Assembly: GCF_040869045.1 (NCBI RefSeq)
Contig: NC_090322.1
Span: forward strand, 273,074,662-273,138,661
Length of the DNA: 64,000 bases
DNA from: Eurosta solidaginis
Lineage: Eukaryota > Arthropoda > Insecta > Diptera > Tephritidae
Direction: 5' to 3'
The notes under the pieces are model-generated. The model was not told where the DNA came from and did no database searches. It saw only the letters and a program-made list of their open reading frames with translations. Below are positions 15,301 through 27,300 of the stretch, in pieces (position 1 is the stretch's first letter; each line of letters begins with the position of its first letter). The translations under genes and the position numbers were made by a program.

Positions 15301-18300
15301 GTCCACCTTTATGGCGATATCTCGAAAAGGCTTCCACATATAGAACTAAGCCCCACGTCCTCTTAAAATACTCATTAACACCTTTCATTTGATACTCATA
15401 TCGTACAAACAAATTCTAGAGTCACCCCAGGTCCATCTTTATGGCGATATCTCGAAACCGCGTCCATCTATAGAACGTAGGCCCACGCCCTTTTAAAATA
15501 ATCATTAACACCTTTCATTTGATACCCATATAGTACAAACAAATTCTAGAGTCACCCCTGGTCCACCTTTATGGCGATATCTCGAAAAGGCGTCCACCTA
15601 TAGAACTAAGGCCCACTCCCTTTTAAAATAATCATTAACACCTTTCATTTGATACCCATATCGTACAAACAAATTCTAGAGTCACCCCTAGTCCACCTTT
15701 ATGGCGATATCTCGAAAAGGCGTCCACCTATAGAACTAAGGCCCACGCCCTTTTAAAATACTCATTAACACCTTTCATTTGATACCCATATTGTACAAAC
15801 GCATTCTAGAATCACCCCTGGTCCACTTTTATAACGATATTCCGAAAAGGCGTCCACCTATAGAACTAAGGCCCACCCCCTTTTAAAATACTCATTAACA
15901 CCTTTCATTTGATACCCATATCGTACAAACAAATTCTAGAGTCACCCCTAGTCCACCTTTATGGCGATATCTCGAAAAGGCGTCCACCTATAGAACTAAG
16001 GCCCACGCCCTTTTAAAATACTCATTAACACCTTTCATTTGATACCCATATTGTACAAACGCATTCTAGAGTCACCCCTGGTCCACTTTTATAACGATAT
16101 TCCGAAAAGGCGTCCACCTATAGAACTAAGGCCCACTCCCTTTTAAAACACTTATTAACACCTTTCGTTTGATACCCATATTGTACAAACGCATTCTAGA
16201 GTCAACCCTGGTCCACTTTTATAACGATATTCCGAAAAGGCGTCCACCTATAGAACTAAGGCCCACGCTCTTTTAAAATACTCATTAACACCTTTCATTT
16301 GATAGACATATAGTACAAACAAATTCTAGAGTCACCCCAGGTCCATCTTTATGGCGATATCTCGAAACGGCGTCCATCTATAGAACGTAGGCCCACGTCC
16401 TTTTAAAATAATCATTAACACCTTTCATTTGATACACATATAGTACAAACAAATTCTAGAGTCACCCCTGGTCCATCTTTATGGCGATATCTCGAAACGG
16501 CGTCTACCTATAGAACTAAGGCACACTCCTTTTTAAAACACTTATTAACACCTTTCGTTTGATACCCATATTGTACAAACGCATTATAGAGTCAACCCTG
16601 GTCCACTTTTATAACGATATTCCGAAAAGGCGTCCACCTATAGAACTAAGGCCCACTCCCTTTCAAAATACTCATTAACACCTTTCATTTGATACTCATA
16701 TAGTACAAACAAATTCTAGAGTCACCCCTGGTCCACCTTTATGGCGATATCTCGAAAAGGCGTCCACATATAGAACTAAGCCCCACGCCCTCTTAAAATA
16801 CTCATTAACACCTTTCATTTGATACTCATATCGTACAAACAAATTCTAGAGTCACCCTAGGTCCATCTTTATGGCGATATCTCGAAACGGCGTCCATCTA
16901 TAGAACGTAGGCCCACGCCCTTTTAAAATACTCATTAACACCTTTCATTTGATACCCATATCTTACAAACAAATTCTAGAGTCACTCCTGGTCCACCTTT
17001 ATGGCGATATCTCGAAAAGGCGTCCACCTATAGAACTTAGGCCCACACCCTTTTAAAATACTCATTAACACCTTTCATTTGATACACATATAGTACAAAC
17101 AAATTCTAGAGTCACCCCTGGTCCATCTTTATGGCGATATCTCGAAACGGCGTCCACCTATAGAACTAAGGCACACTCCCTTTTAAAACACTTATTAACA
17201 CCTTTCGTTTGATACCCATATTGTACAAACGCATTCTAGAGTCAACCCTGGTCCACTTTTATAACGATATTCCGAAAAGGCGTCCACCTATAGAATTAAG
17301 GCCCACCTCCTTTTAAAATACTCATTAACACCTTTCATTTGATACACATATAGTACAAACAAATTCTAGAGTTACCCCAGGTCCATCTTTATGGCGATAT
17401 CTCGAAACGGCGTCCACCTATAGAACTAAGGCACACTCCCTTTTAAAACACTTATTAACACCTTTCGTTTGATACCCATATTGTACAAACGCATTCTAGA
17501 GTCAACCCTGGTCCACTTTTATAACGATATTCCGAAAAGGCGTCCACCTATAGAACTAAGGCCCACTCCCTTTCAAAATACTCATTAACACCTTTCATTT
17601 GATACCCATATAGTACAAACAAATTCTAGAGTCACCCCTGGTCCACCTTTATGGCGATATCTCGAAACGGCGTCCACATATAGAACTAAGCCCTCTTAAA
17701 ATACTCATTAACACCTTTCATTTGATACTCATATCGTACAAAATAAATTCTAGAGTCACCCCTGGTCCACCTTTATGGCGATATCTCGAAAAGGCGTCCA
17801 CCTATATAACTTAGGCCCACTCCCTTTTAAAATTAACATTAACACATTTCATTTTATACCCATATCGTACAAACAAATTCTAGAGTCAGGCCTGGTCCAC
17901 CTTTATGGCGATATCCCTAAATGGCGTCCATCTATAGAACTATGGCCCACTTCCTCTTAAAATACTTTTTAATACCTTCCATTTGATACACATGTCATAC
18001 AAACACATTCCAGGGTTACCCTAGGTTCTTTTTACAACATGGTGATTTTCCCTTACTTTGTCTCCACAGCTCTCAACTGAGTATGTAATGTTCGGTTACA
18101 CCCGAACTTAGCCTTCCTTACTTGTTTTATATTTATTTATTTATGTTCTGTAAGGTTATACATTATCAGCATGCGTCTGGTTTCCTCGAATCTAGTAGTA
18201 GGATTAATGACATCCTCCATATTTGGTTCCCTAGTCATACCAATATCTTTCCAAAATCCTTTTAGCCATTGTAACTCCTTTCTAAATCTTTTTTTTTCTA

Positions 18301-21300
18301 TTTTATTCTCAAGCGTAGTGATTGGGTTGTTGTTCGGCATTATAATTTAAAAAATTTTTCCTTTAAAAAAAATTTTTTTATACTTCTTTTAATTCCCTAA
18401 TTTTATTTTTTTAGACGTATCCTTTCCTCTGTGTTTGTTGTCAAATTAATTTCTTTATACAATATGGCTACAGCCTTTCTTATGCTAAATCTTTTTCCTC
18501 CTCTTTTTCTTTTATTTTTAATGGGTTTCGGAATCTTTGGTTCCTCAATTTTTTGTAGTTTTATTCTACGCCTATATTCTTCTATGCTAATTGCCTTAGG
18601 GCCTTGTTTAATTATTTTTGCTTCTTTTTCTTTTTCTAATTTATTTACTTCATCCTCAATTGATTTACAACTATGCATGAATAATGTATCAAATTATTTT
18701 TGATTATTGATTTCGTTCATTGAAAAAGTTAGTGAGAGAAGAAAAAAAAAATCTTAATTTTATTAGCATAAATCTACTTTTTGCCCGTAAACTGGCAGCC
18801 GTTATGTTGCCAAATGCTCTTAAAATAAACTACCTAAATAATTACATACATAATCTGCTATCTCCGTTTGTCTTCTTGATGTGTGTCTGCTGCCTAAGGT
18901 CTATTCCATGTCTTCTTGATGTCTGTCTACATCCCAAGTTCTATTCCACTTCTCTACGCTTTTCAATTCCATGTGTTCATAATAATCTGCTATCTTCTTG
19001 ATGTGTGTCTGCAGGCCAAGGTCTATTCCACTTCTCTACGCTTACGCTTCAATTCCATGTGTTCATAATAATCTTCTATCTTCTTGATGTGTGTCTGCAG
19101 GCCAAGGTCCACTTCTCTACGCTTACGCTTCAATTCCATGTGTTCATAATAATATGCTATATTCTTGATGTGTGTCTCTTTATCGGTAATTCCTCGAAAT
19201 TATTTTTTTTTTTTTATATCGCCGTAATTTTGATATTTTGTCGTGTTTCAAATTTTGCAGGATCTTTTAGAGGAAGTCTGCCTATATTTCAAGCAGCAGA
19301 CGAGGAAGCTGCCTATTTAATTCAGCAGTTCTAAAGGATAATAAGGAAATGGCAGGATCGCCATGTAATGTTTGCGGATAAGAGAAAATCGAAATCTAGG
19401 TTGCAGTGCCCAGATAGCGGCACCAGATAGAATTTACTGCCAATTGAAACGGCAGTAGGTTGAATTCTGTTCTTTATTCAAAAGCTGTTTTCTTTTATAC
19501 AAAATTTCTATGAGTTAAATACTTACTTACACTAATACTTACAAACTAAGTATAACACACATATACATGCAGTTCAGTTCCCTGGGAACTGCATTCTAAG
19601 CATAATTAAATTGGCTGTGGAATGTACAACGCAAGCATAAATGAATCATGTTAATAATTTGTCTACAGGTAAAGGCTTGTCGTGAGCAAGCTCTAGACAG
19701 TGGCATACCAAGGCTCAGGTTACCATATGATGCACGGTGTACAAAATATATGTTTGTACAAATGAATGAATGTGTCAATGGAATCTCATGCCGTACCAAA
19801 GCGAGTCAAAATATACGTATTAGAGGTTTACGCCGACCACTTAATCGGCGGCGGCGGCGTAGGCTCTATTATATACCGGCGGCGGCGGCGCAGGCGGCGC
19901 GCCGGCGTACGCCGGTGTTCTTACTTTAAAAGCTTGATTTTTCTATTTAAAAAAATAATATTTAGGAAAGGTTTTGTTTATATGTATTTAAGGAAATCAA
20001 CGTGTTGGACATTTCGGAAAGATCCGGGGTTTTTGCATCAAAATCCCGTAGACCGTTCAAAAATTTTCAGGAGTAGCTCCTTGCGAAGGGATTGTCCCTC
20101 GTTCGCTTGCTCCAGAGAGGCTTCGAACCTAACCCCGGTCTTTGGAATTGGTAATGCCACGTCTGCTGAAAAGAAATAGAGATACATAAATTAGTCACAC
20201 TTTTGCATGTATATCTCGTGCAAAGCGTAGTTTCACCTAGGGTTAACTCCTAATAATCGTCGCGAACACAATTTCTTTAAAGGCAACTTAGGGTTGCTAT
20301 TAATGGTCTATTAATACTCATGACTCTCGTGGCACAGGGCGCCTCCAGCTTTTTCGGCTGTTTTTAAGAGCTACAATTCCCGATGTGCGAACAGTAGAAA
20401 TCCCTACCACCAGTCGCTACCACGCCTCCTGAGCCTCACACCATATGCCAGTACAGAAGCTATAGGACTGCGACTTCGAACTCATACCTTCGTCGACGTC
20501 ACTTTCCTAGAAGCTCTAGGTGTAGCTCCGAAGACTTTCCAACGGATGCTTTTGTCGCGCTATGCTGCCGAGCTACACCTTGAAACGCTAGGGAGTGACT
20601 ATTCGGCCAAGGATGCCGCCCTCGAAATCATAAGCAGTCTAAGTGGATGTCATTGCGTCATGGGTGAAAATCGTATAATCCTCGGCTCATCTACATAATT
20701 AAAATTTTACAAGGACCCTCGATAAAATTTTGAAAATGTAGACCAAAGATTGCGAACGTTTGTGTTCACAACATTGATTTCAATAGTCTTCGTTAAATCA
20801 AATTTAGAATGAAAGTCGACGGATTTTAAGTTGAAAGTTGTTAACTACTGTTTTCCGGCCTTACGATATAGGAGCTCATTATGGATGACCGCGTAGCTTC
20901 AGTTTTCAGACAAGTTCGAATGTCCACTACGTTAGGGTAGTATCACACACGGTCATTAGTTCCACTGTCTTGGGAAAGCTTTTGGTTCACCACTTTGAGT
21001 GTTCTTGCGAAGGACAAAGCCTCACCTGGTAGACATATGTGCCTACGTATTCACATTTGTAAAAGGAGCCGTAACGTGTAGGTGATATTTAAACTTGGTT
21101 GATAGGCTATAATCAATGTGATTCACTCCACGGGACTAGTTTTTGATAGGGCCGCCAACTTTAGGAAATATCAAACCGGGAGACTTGGGTGTTGAAGTAT
21201 GAAGTGTGAAAATCAAAATTAACATTTCAGACGTTATTGTATAGTTTCGCAAATAAACAACAGATGTTTGAATGCAAGACTTAGTGATTTTTCAAACCGT

Positions 21301-24300
21301 TCTCATAAGTACATATATCCCCAACTTAAGTATGAGGTAAGAATAATTTCAAAGGAGTGTTTATGCCCCTAGAACCTACTAAAGGATTTTGCATCACTGA
21401 TTTCGCTTATTCTAGAGGATAATTTAAAAACATGTTCGCCTTGGGCCATTTTATTTGAATTAATTGTTCATTATTAATTTTTTCAAAAATGCAAAGTGAG
21501 CATATAAATTTATTATATAACTTTTCTTTTAGTGTTTTGTTTTAATAACTTGCTGAATTGGGTGATGCAAAGTCCGTGTTAAGCTGAAATCCAAAGCGCC
21601 TGTTATTTTAAATAACTTTTGAATAGTTATAAAGAGTTAAATTTCGCAATTAATTTCTTATAACCCCCAGTGATGCGCATCCGTTGATACCACTTTCGAC
21701 CATATCCGACCAATTTTCGACATAAACAATAAATGGCCTAAACAGTCTTAAACGAGTAGAAAATATAGTAACGCGCCGTCGCGCCGACATTTTTGACATT
21801 CGGCGGCGGCGTGAGAAAAACGACCAAAATCGGCGGCGGCGGCGGCGTTTATCGGCGGCGTATATCTCTAATACGTATGTACTACAATTGTATGAATATG
21901 TATGTAAGAGTCAATATATTTTAAGATATTCCAAAACGGATTGAAATATATGTTTGTATAAATGAATGAATAACTTAATGAGTGAATGCTACAAAACGTC
22001 TTTGAAGAGATTTACAAGGTATAATCGAAATAGCTGGCACCTTGTCCGTCGCGTTGTATAAATTTTTCCCGAAATATTTAATAAATTAAAAAGTGCTTTA
22101 AAAATGTTTTCATACATTAAGCAAAAGAGCACCACGTAAGGACTTGTACAAAAAGTTCTGCAAATTAAAAAATGCTCATAAAGTGCTAATAGTTGCTTTG
22201 TATATATGTACTTTTGTTTTTATTACCATGGAAATACAAAGTTATAGCAATTTCACCCAGAAACTTAGTCGAGTCACAATTTCATTAAATGAAATATTTA
22301 AGTTTTCCTTTTCACACTGGCCCTTGCTTCATAAAGCGAACATTTGTCAGCAGCCCAAGGCGAATCTATACCAGGTGGTGGCAAAGCGAATTCAATCAAT
22401 TCGCCGTGCAGATGAATGTCAAGTCAAAAGGAAATTTTCATAGATTTCGATTAACTGACATTTTGGTGTACAAGGCTTTGTATGGAAAATTATCAAGAAG
22501 AAGCAGTCAACCATTCCGTTCTAGTCGTTTCGTCGGAGTGGTTGTGTTGGTCATCTTCGGCTCAACTGCAATTTGTCGGGCTTTTTTAGTTGAGCCGAAA
22601 ATTTAAATAGGCCTCAAGGTTGGCTTTGTGCTTCCTTCTGGCTTTTCGGCGGAGTTGGGAGATGCAGTGCTTCACTGACCTGGATTCAGATAGTGGCTGT
22701 GCACTCCTAACAGGAATCAGTGAAATTATAAGTGAACGCATATTGAAATATTGGAATTTATAACCTTGGCATGGGCCACATAAGGCCAACTCGCTTTACA
22801 TATAACGGATCGTAACGGGACAGTGTTTAGCATGGCAACAGGCCATATACTGGAATTTAGAAAATTCTTGCAATTATAACGGTGAAGTGGCTCCATCTTG
22901 GAACCTTGCACTTTAGCTCGGTGTGATTGTGGGCAATGGCCACGCGCCATTTATACTCATAAACACACTAATTAAAAACTTTAAATTTATTTCCTTTAAG
23001 GAGGTTTGATCATTAATCTCCTTTCTTTTATTTATAAATATATATTAATTTCACAAAACATCCGACGCGCGTGAACCACTCCAATTGACTTAACTTGATT
23101 TCATTTTTCATTTTTGTCTCTACCTATCGTAGAGCTTTTTAAAGCACGTTAACTTGGTTGCGGTTGCGCTGCGGCGAATGTCATTAAAACTAGTTCTATT
23201 ACTATTTATATCCTAAGGGCCCTATTATGCTATGTAGGTTTTAAATATATTTGCATGGTTCCATTACCACGGAACAAATTACGGCTTATAATTGGACAAT
23301 TGATTGCTGGGCTTAAGTGCAGAATACATATATTGGTCAAATTAAAAAAATGTATATGAGTATCGGTAGTGGTGTTTACGGTGAGTTCAACCGTATAATT
23401 TTTTTTTTGGTGCAAATAATAACTATAGGGGTAATTCCACGTCAAAAGGTAAATTTTACATTTTTTTTAAACAAAATATCTTTGAATCTATTGAGTCAAT
23501 CTTGAAAATTGTAATGTCTTTAGATAGGTAATAAAACAAGGTTTTGTTTGATACATAAAACATATATATTTAGAAGAAATTTCTATAATAAAATTATGTT
23601 TTTATGGAAAAATGATTGCTAACTTATCATAAATCGAATAATAAGTCGAAAAAATATGTTATTGACAAAATACTTTGATACTATCGTGTTGAAGATAATT
23701 TCATTACCTTTAATTTGGTATATATATTTTATAACTTGATTATTTAGGGGCGAAAAACAAAGAAGGTGTCATATGAGTTCAATTATTTTTATCGATGTAG
23801 GTATATATATCTATAATGTTATTTATGTATGTATGGGTTTATGCATTAATTAATTGCAAAAATACATAATGTATACCATTGCTAATTTTTTATTGCTAAA
23901 ATGTACGTCAAAGGTAAACTACGTAAAATTTTGCATTCGTGAACGAGCTGATATTACCTTATAACTCTAATGTTTATTGTTATGTTAGCCGATCCAACAC
24001 CGGCTGCGCCAGACTAGAAAAGTTAAAGATATGTATACATCAGATGAAAGGTATTTTTATAAGTAATTTTTCAATTTTTTAATTTTTGAAATCCATCCAA
24101 TAGTTTCGCAGATATTTTGATTTGAAAAATTCTTAATTTCGCCTTTTGACATGGAATTACCCCAAACCTTTCATTTGCACCAAAAAAGAAATATACCGTT
24201 GAATCAGCATAAAAATCTCTATAAAGTCCGATTTTTTATTTTTATTTTTATTTTTTTGACAAATGTTGTATTCTGCACTTGTTCCGATTGCTGAATAAGC

Positions 24301-27300
24301 AGCTCGTGTTAAAATCTATGCAATACTCAGTGCATATCTACATTAAATTGCAATTTTGATTGCAAAAATTTTGAATTCACTTTTTATGAACTTTATTAAT
24401 AAAATTGACCTGGCGTGGTGCAATTGAAACACCAATATCAATTTAAATTAGGAACAATTACTAAAATTGATATCAATTCGCAAGCTGCTACACGTGGTTC
24501 TGCCCTCTATGGTATTACCATTGTGTACTAGCTGTGGAAAAATAAATATTAAAAACTTTACTGATTTTGTGACTGGCGTGGGGCCATGAAAAACCTATTG
24601 AATTGAAAATACTGTCGGAATATAACCTGGTTTTATGAGGATCTTAAAGGCCGTGACATAATGGCATGTCTCATATAGAAGCGTTTAACACAAGCTTATG
24701 CATCACAATAACATCGCCACAATCAACCAAGATGTTGCGTTTGGCAATTCAAGTTTATTACGCCTTGCCCATTCACATACAAAATTTCGCGAAGCACTGT
24801 TATAAACATTCTCCCTATACAACAAAAATACTTGCTAACATATTAGCCGTGTTTTTTTTACACGTAAACGTCTATACGCTTATACTTTATATGGACTGCT
24901 AAGCGTCAAACTTTAAATACACCTCTGAAATTGCTGCACATAAAATTTGTCTTACTTCCTACTACCTTGCATTATACTCAGATGTAACTGAAATATGTGT
25001 TTTTGTTTCACCCTCTACACTAATTCTATGTATTCTATGTGTGTCCACAATTCATCGCAACTGATTTAGCTATATGTTATACACAGGCATACAACAGAGG
25101 GTTGTGTCTCCGCTTTTCGGTACACCCTGTTGCTGTAGCAAGTTGTTTAACAACTGCCGCTAGATGGGTCTCCTAAGCATTATCTAAGCGAGGGTAGGCG
25201 TTTTTTTTCACGCGCAAACGTAAACGTATACGCGTGTATAAAAAACACGGCTATTTTGTGTCGTTTCGATTGTTATATTGCAGTTTTTAATTGTGAAAAA
25301 TGGTAGAAAATTTACCAACCAGTGGGAAATATAATTTCACTTGTAAAGTGTGCCAACACCCTTAGCCAAAGCAAATGTCAAATTCTTCTTCTAATGATTT
25401 GCTTGGAACGAAATTGGGGAGTCCCCGCAAAAATTGTTGGATTGCGTGTTCCATTTTCTTCATGTTGGAGTATTCTAACAATACTCATTTGCAATGCGTT
25501 TGCGGACCACCATTAGCCGATCATTGCTCGTTTTTTGACGACAGTGATCACGACATGATGATGATCGAACAGAGTTGCCAAAAGTAAAATATTGCATGCA
25601 AATAATTGATAATAAAATTAGTCTAGTTGAGGGGTCGACTGCTAATACGGTACCAAAAAAATCGAGAGAGGTGTCAAACGATGCGTCTTGACATCAGTAT
25701 TAATAATCCGAAGGCGGAAAATAAAAATTTTAACGCGTTCAAGAGATATTAACGAAAAACCAAAAAAAACCCGCGGGTACCTCTGAAACCGGGGGTCGGA
25801 TTCATAGTAGATCTTTTGACACCTCACTCGATATTTTTGGTAGACAAGGTTCTATAGTTGTTATGTTATGTTATAGTTGTTATGTTATGATGAAATATAT
25901 ACAAAAGAATTACTAAAAGAAACATAAGTAGGAAGATATATAAATAATTGGAGTCTTGCTTTGCTTGTAAGCATTTTACTTTGTTTGAAATTGTTTTAAT
26001 TTTTTATATGTGTTACTTTTATTTTGCTGCATATGTTAAATATGTATTAAACTTTAAACTATGAACTAAAAAAAAAACAAATGTATAATCAAAAAGTCAA
26101 TAAATAGTTAAAAAAAAAATTGAAAAAGAAGAAAAATTTACATTTAAAAAAATATATATAACTATTATATATTAAAGTAAAAATGTATACTAAGGTATAA
26201 AATTTTCAAATGCAATGGAGGAAAAAAAAGAGTGAAATAAAAAAAAAATAAAAATGATATATTTACTTATATATAATTAATATATATTCATTATACGTTT
26301 GATGGTTAAGGTTGTTTTACGTCATATAAGGATTTTTGATGTAAAGTATGTATCTTTGAATTTTTTGTGTTCTTTTATAGAGGGATATTCATTTGATTTG
26401 TATGCCGCTCACTTTTGAGACCATCAAACAACTTTCCAATGGAGGATTTAATATGCACGCCATGCAAATTTTAAAATAACATCAATTATCTACATTTTGA
26501 ATATTTTGTGCTCATGTCATGTTTGCATATTGTTTGCGTATATACATATAATCTGACTTTCAAATGGCCTCGAGTTTGGTGAAGGATTAGTCAGCTGTTT
26601 TAATTGTTGGTGTTCACGTGTATAAAGTTGGAAATTTTTGTAATTGTTGTACTTTACGATTCAATCACGAGAGAAGAAGTTCAAGACGCATTATATAAAT
26701 TGTCAACTTTTTCCTAATACGGATTTATATAAAGGAAAATATTAAAGGAAACTTGTGCGACGGGTATTTACATTGTAAGATGTGTTAGCTGCTCAGGCAC
26801 ATTTAAATGTTGCAAGTAGTTTACCCTTATGCGTTTGTTAACCTGGCGTTTTAAGAGGCAATCTACGAGTCCTCTTGCCATTTATTGGAATTGGAAGATT
26901 CAATTCCCAAAACTGGAAACAAAAAAAAACAAGTAAGGACGGGAATGTCCTCGGCTGTGCCGAAGACTTCATACCTTTCATGAATGGGGCTTAACAATAA
27001 TCTTATCCCATCCGTAATCTCCGAATAATCGGATGTATAAGATAAGAAATATATAGTGAACAGATCTACATACCAAAACGATTTTTAAGATAAATATAAA
27101 ATAAAAAATAGGTAGGTACTTTGTGTGAGGATGCAAAGTTTCAGGTTTTTTGTGGTCTGCGTGTAAAAACTATGACTACGAATCACGTATTTCAACAATA
27201 TATGACGTAAACGTAACTATTTGATGAAATTTTATGAATTTTGAAGCTTCTAGCCGTAAAAAAGGGGCAAAAAAATAGAGTTTATATGGGGTATATAATA

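Larger units (their letters stand above)
6160..21993 (-). mobile_element. 412/mdg1-like Ty3/gypsy LTR retrotransposon, nested and decayed
   Basis: The two flanking copies, 6160-6724 and 19364-21993, are LTRs that begin TGTA and end TACA on the + strand. A tRNA-Arg primer-binding site touches the inner edge of the right LTR, and a purine tract touches the inner edge of the left one, so transcription runs on the minus strand. Flanks are GAAC (6156-6159) and AAAC (21994-21997), a 4-bp target duplication with one mismatch. Internal parts in minus order are a leader with minisatellite (19180-18860), short ORFs (18678-18137), the RNase H end (12180-11898) and integrase (8396-6985). RT and protease are missing. 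Four later insertions or unexplained blocks interrupt it: 8314-11897, 12181-12795, 12796-18126 and 19820-21871. Confidence 0.88.

Noticed and set aside
9600..17990. CRISPR-like array
   Set aside because: Repeats are contiguous 128-130-bp satellites without unique spacers, in a eukaryotic intron.
19766..20179. Arg/Ala-rich open frame across GCC repeats
   Set aside because: It is created by the GGCGGC repeats at a transposon end and spans the LTR/transposon junction.
22144..22606. Two overlapping open frames of about 100 codons
   Set aside because: No domain, no splice or promoter evidence, and located inside the host intron.
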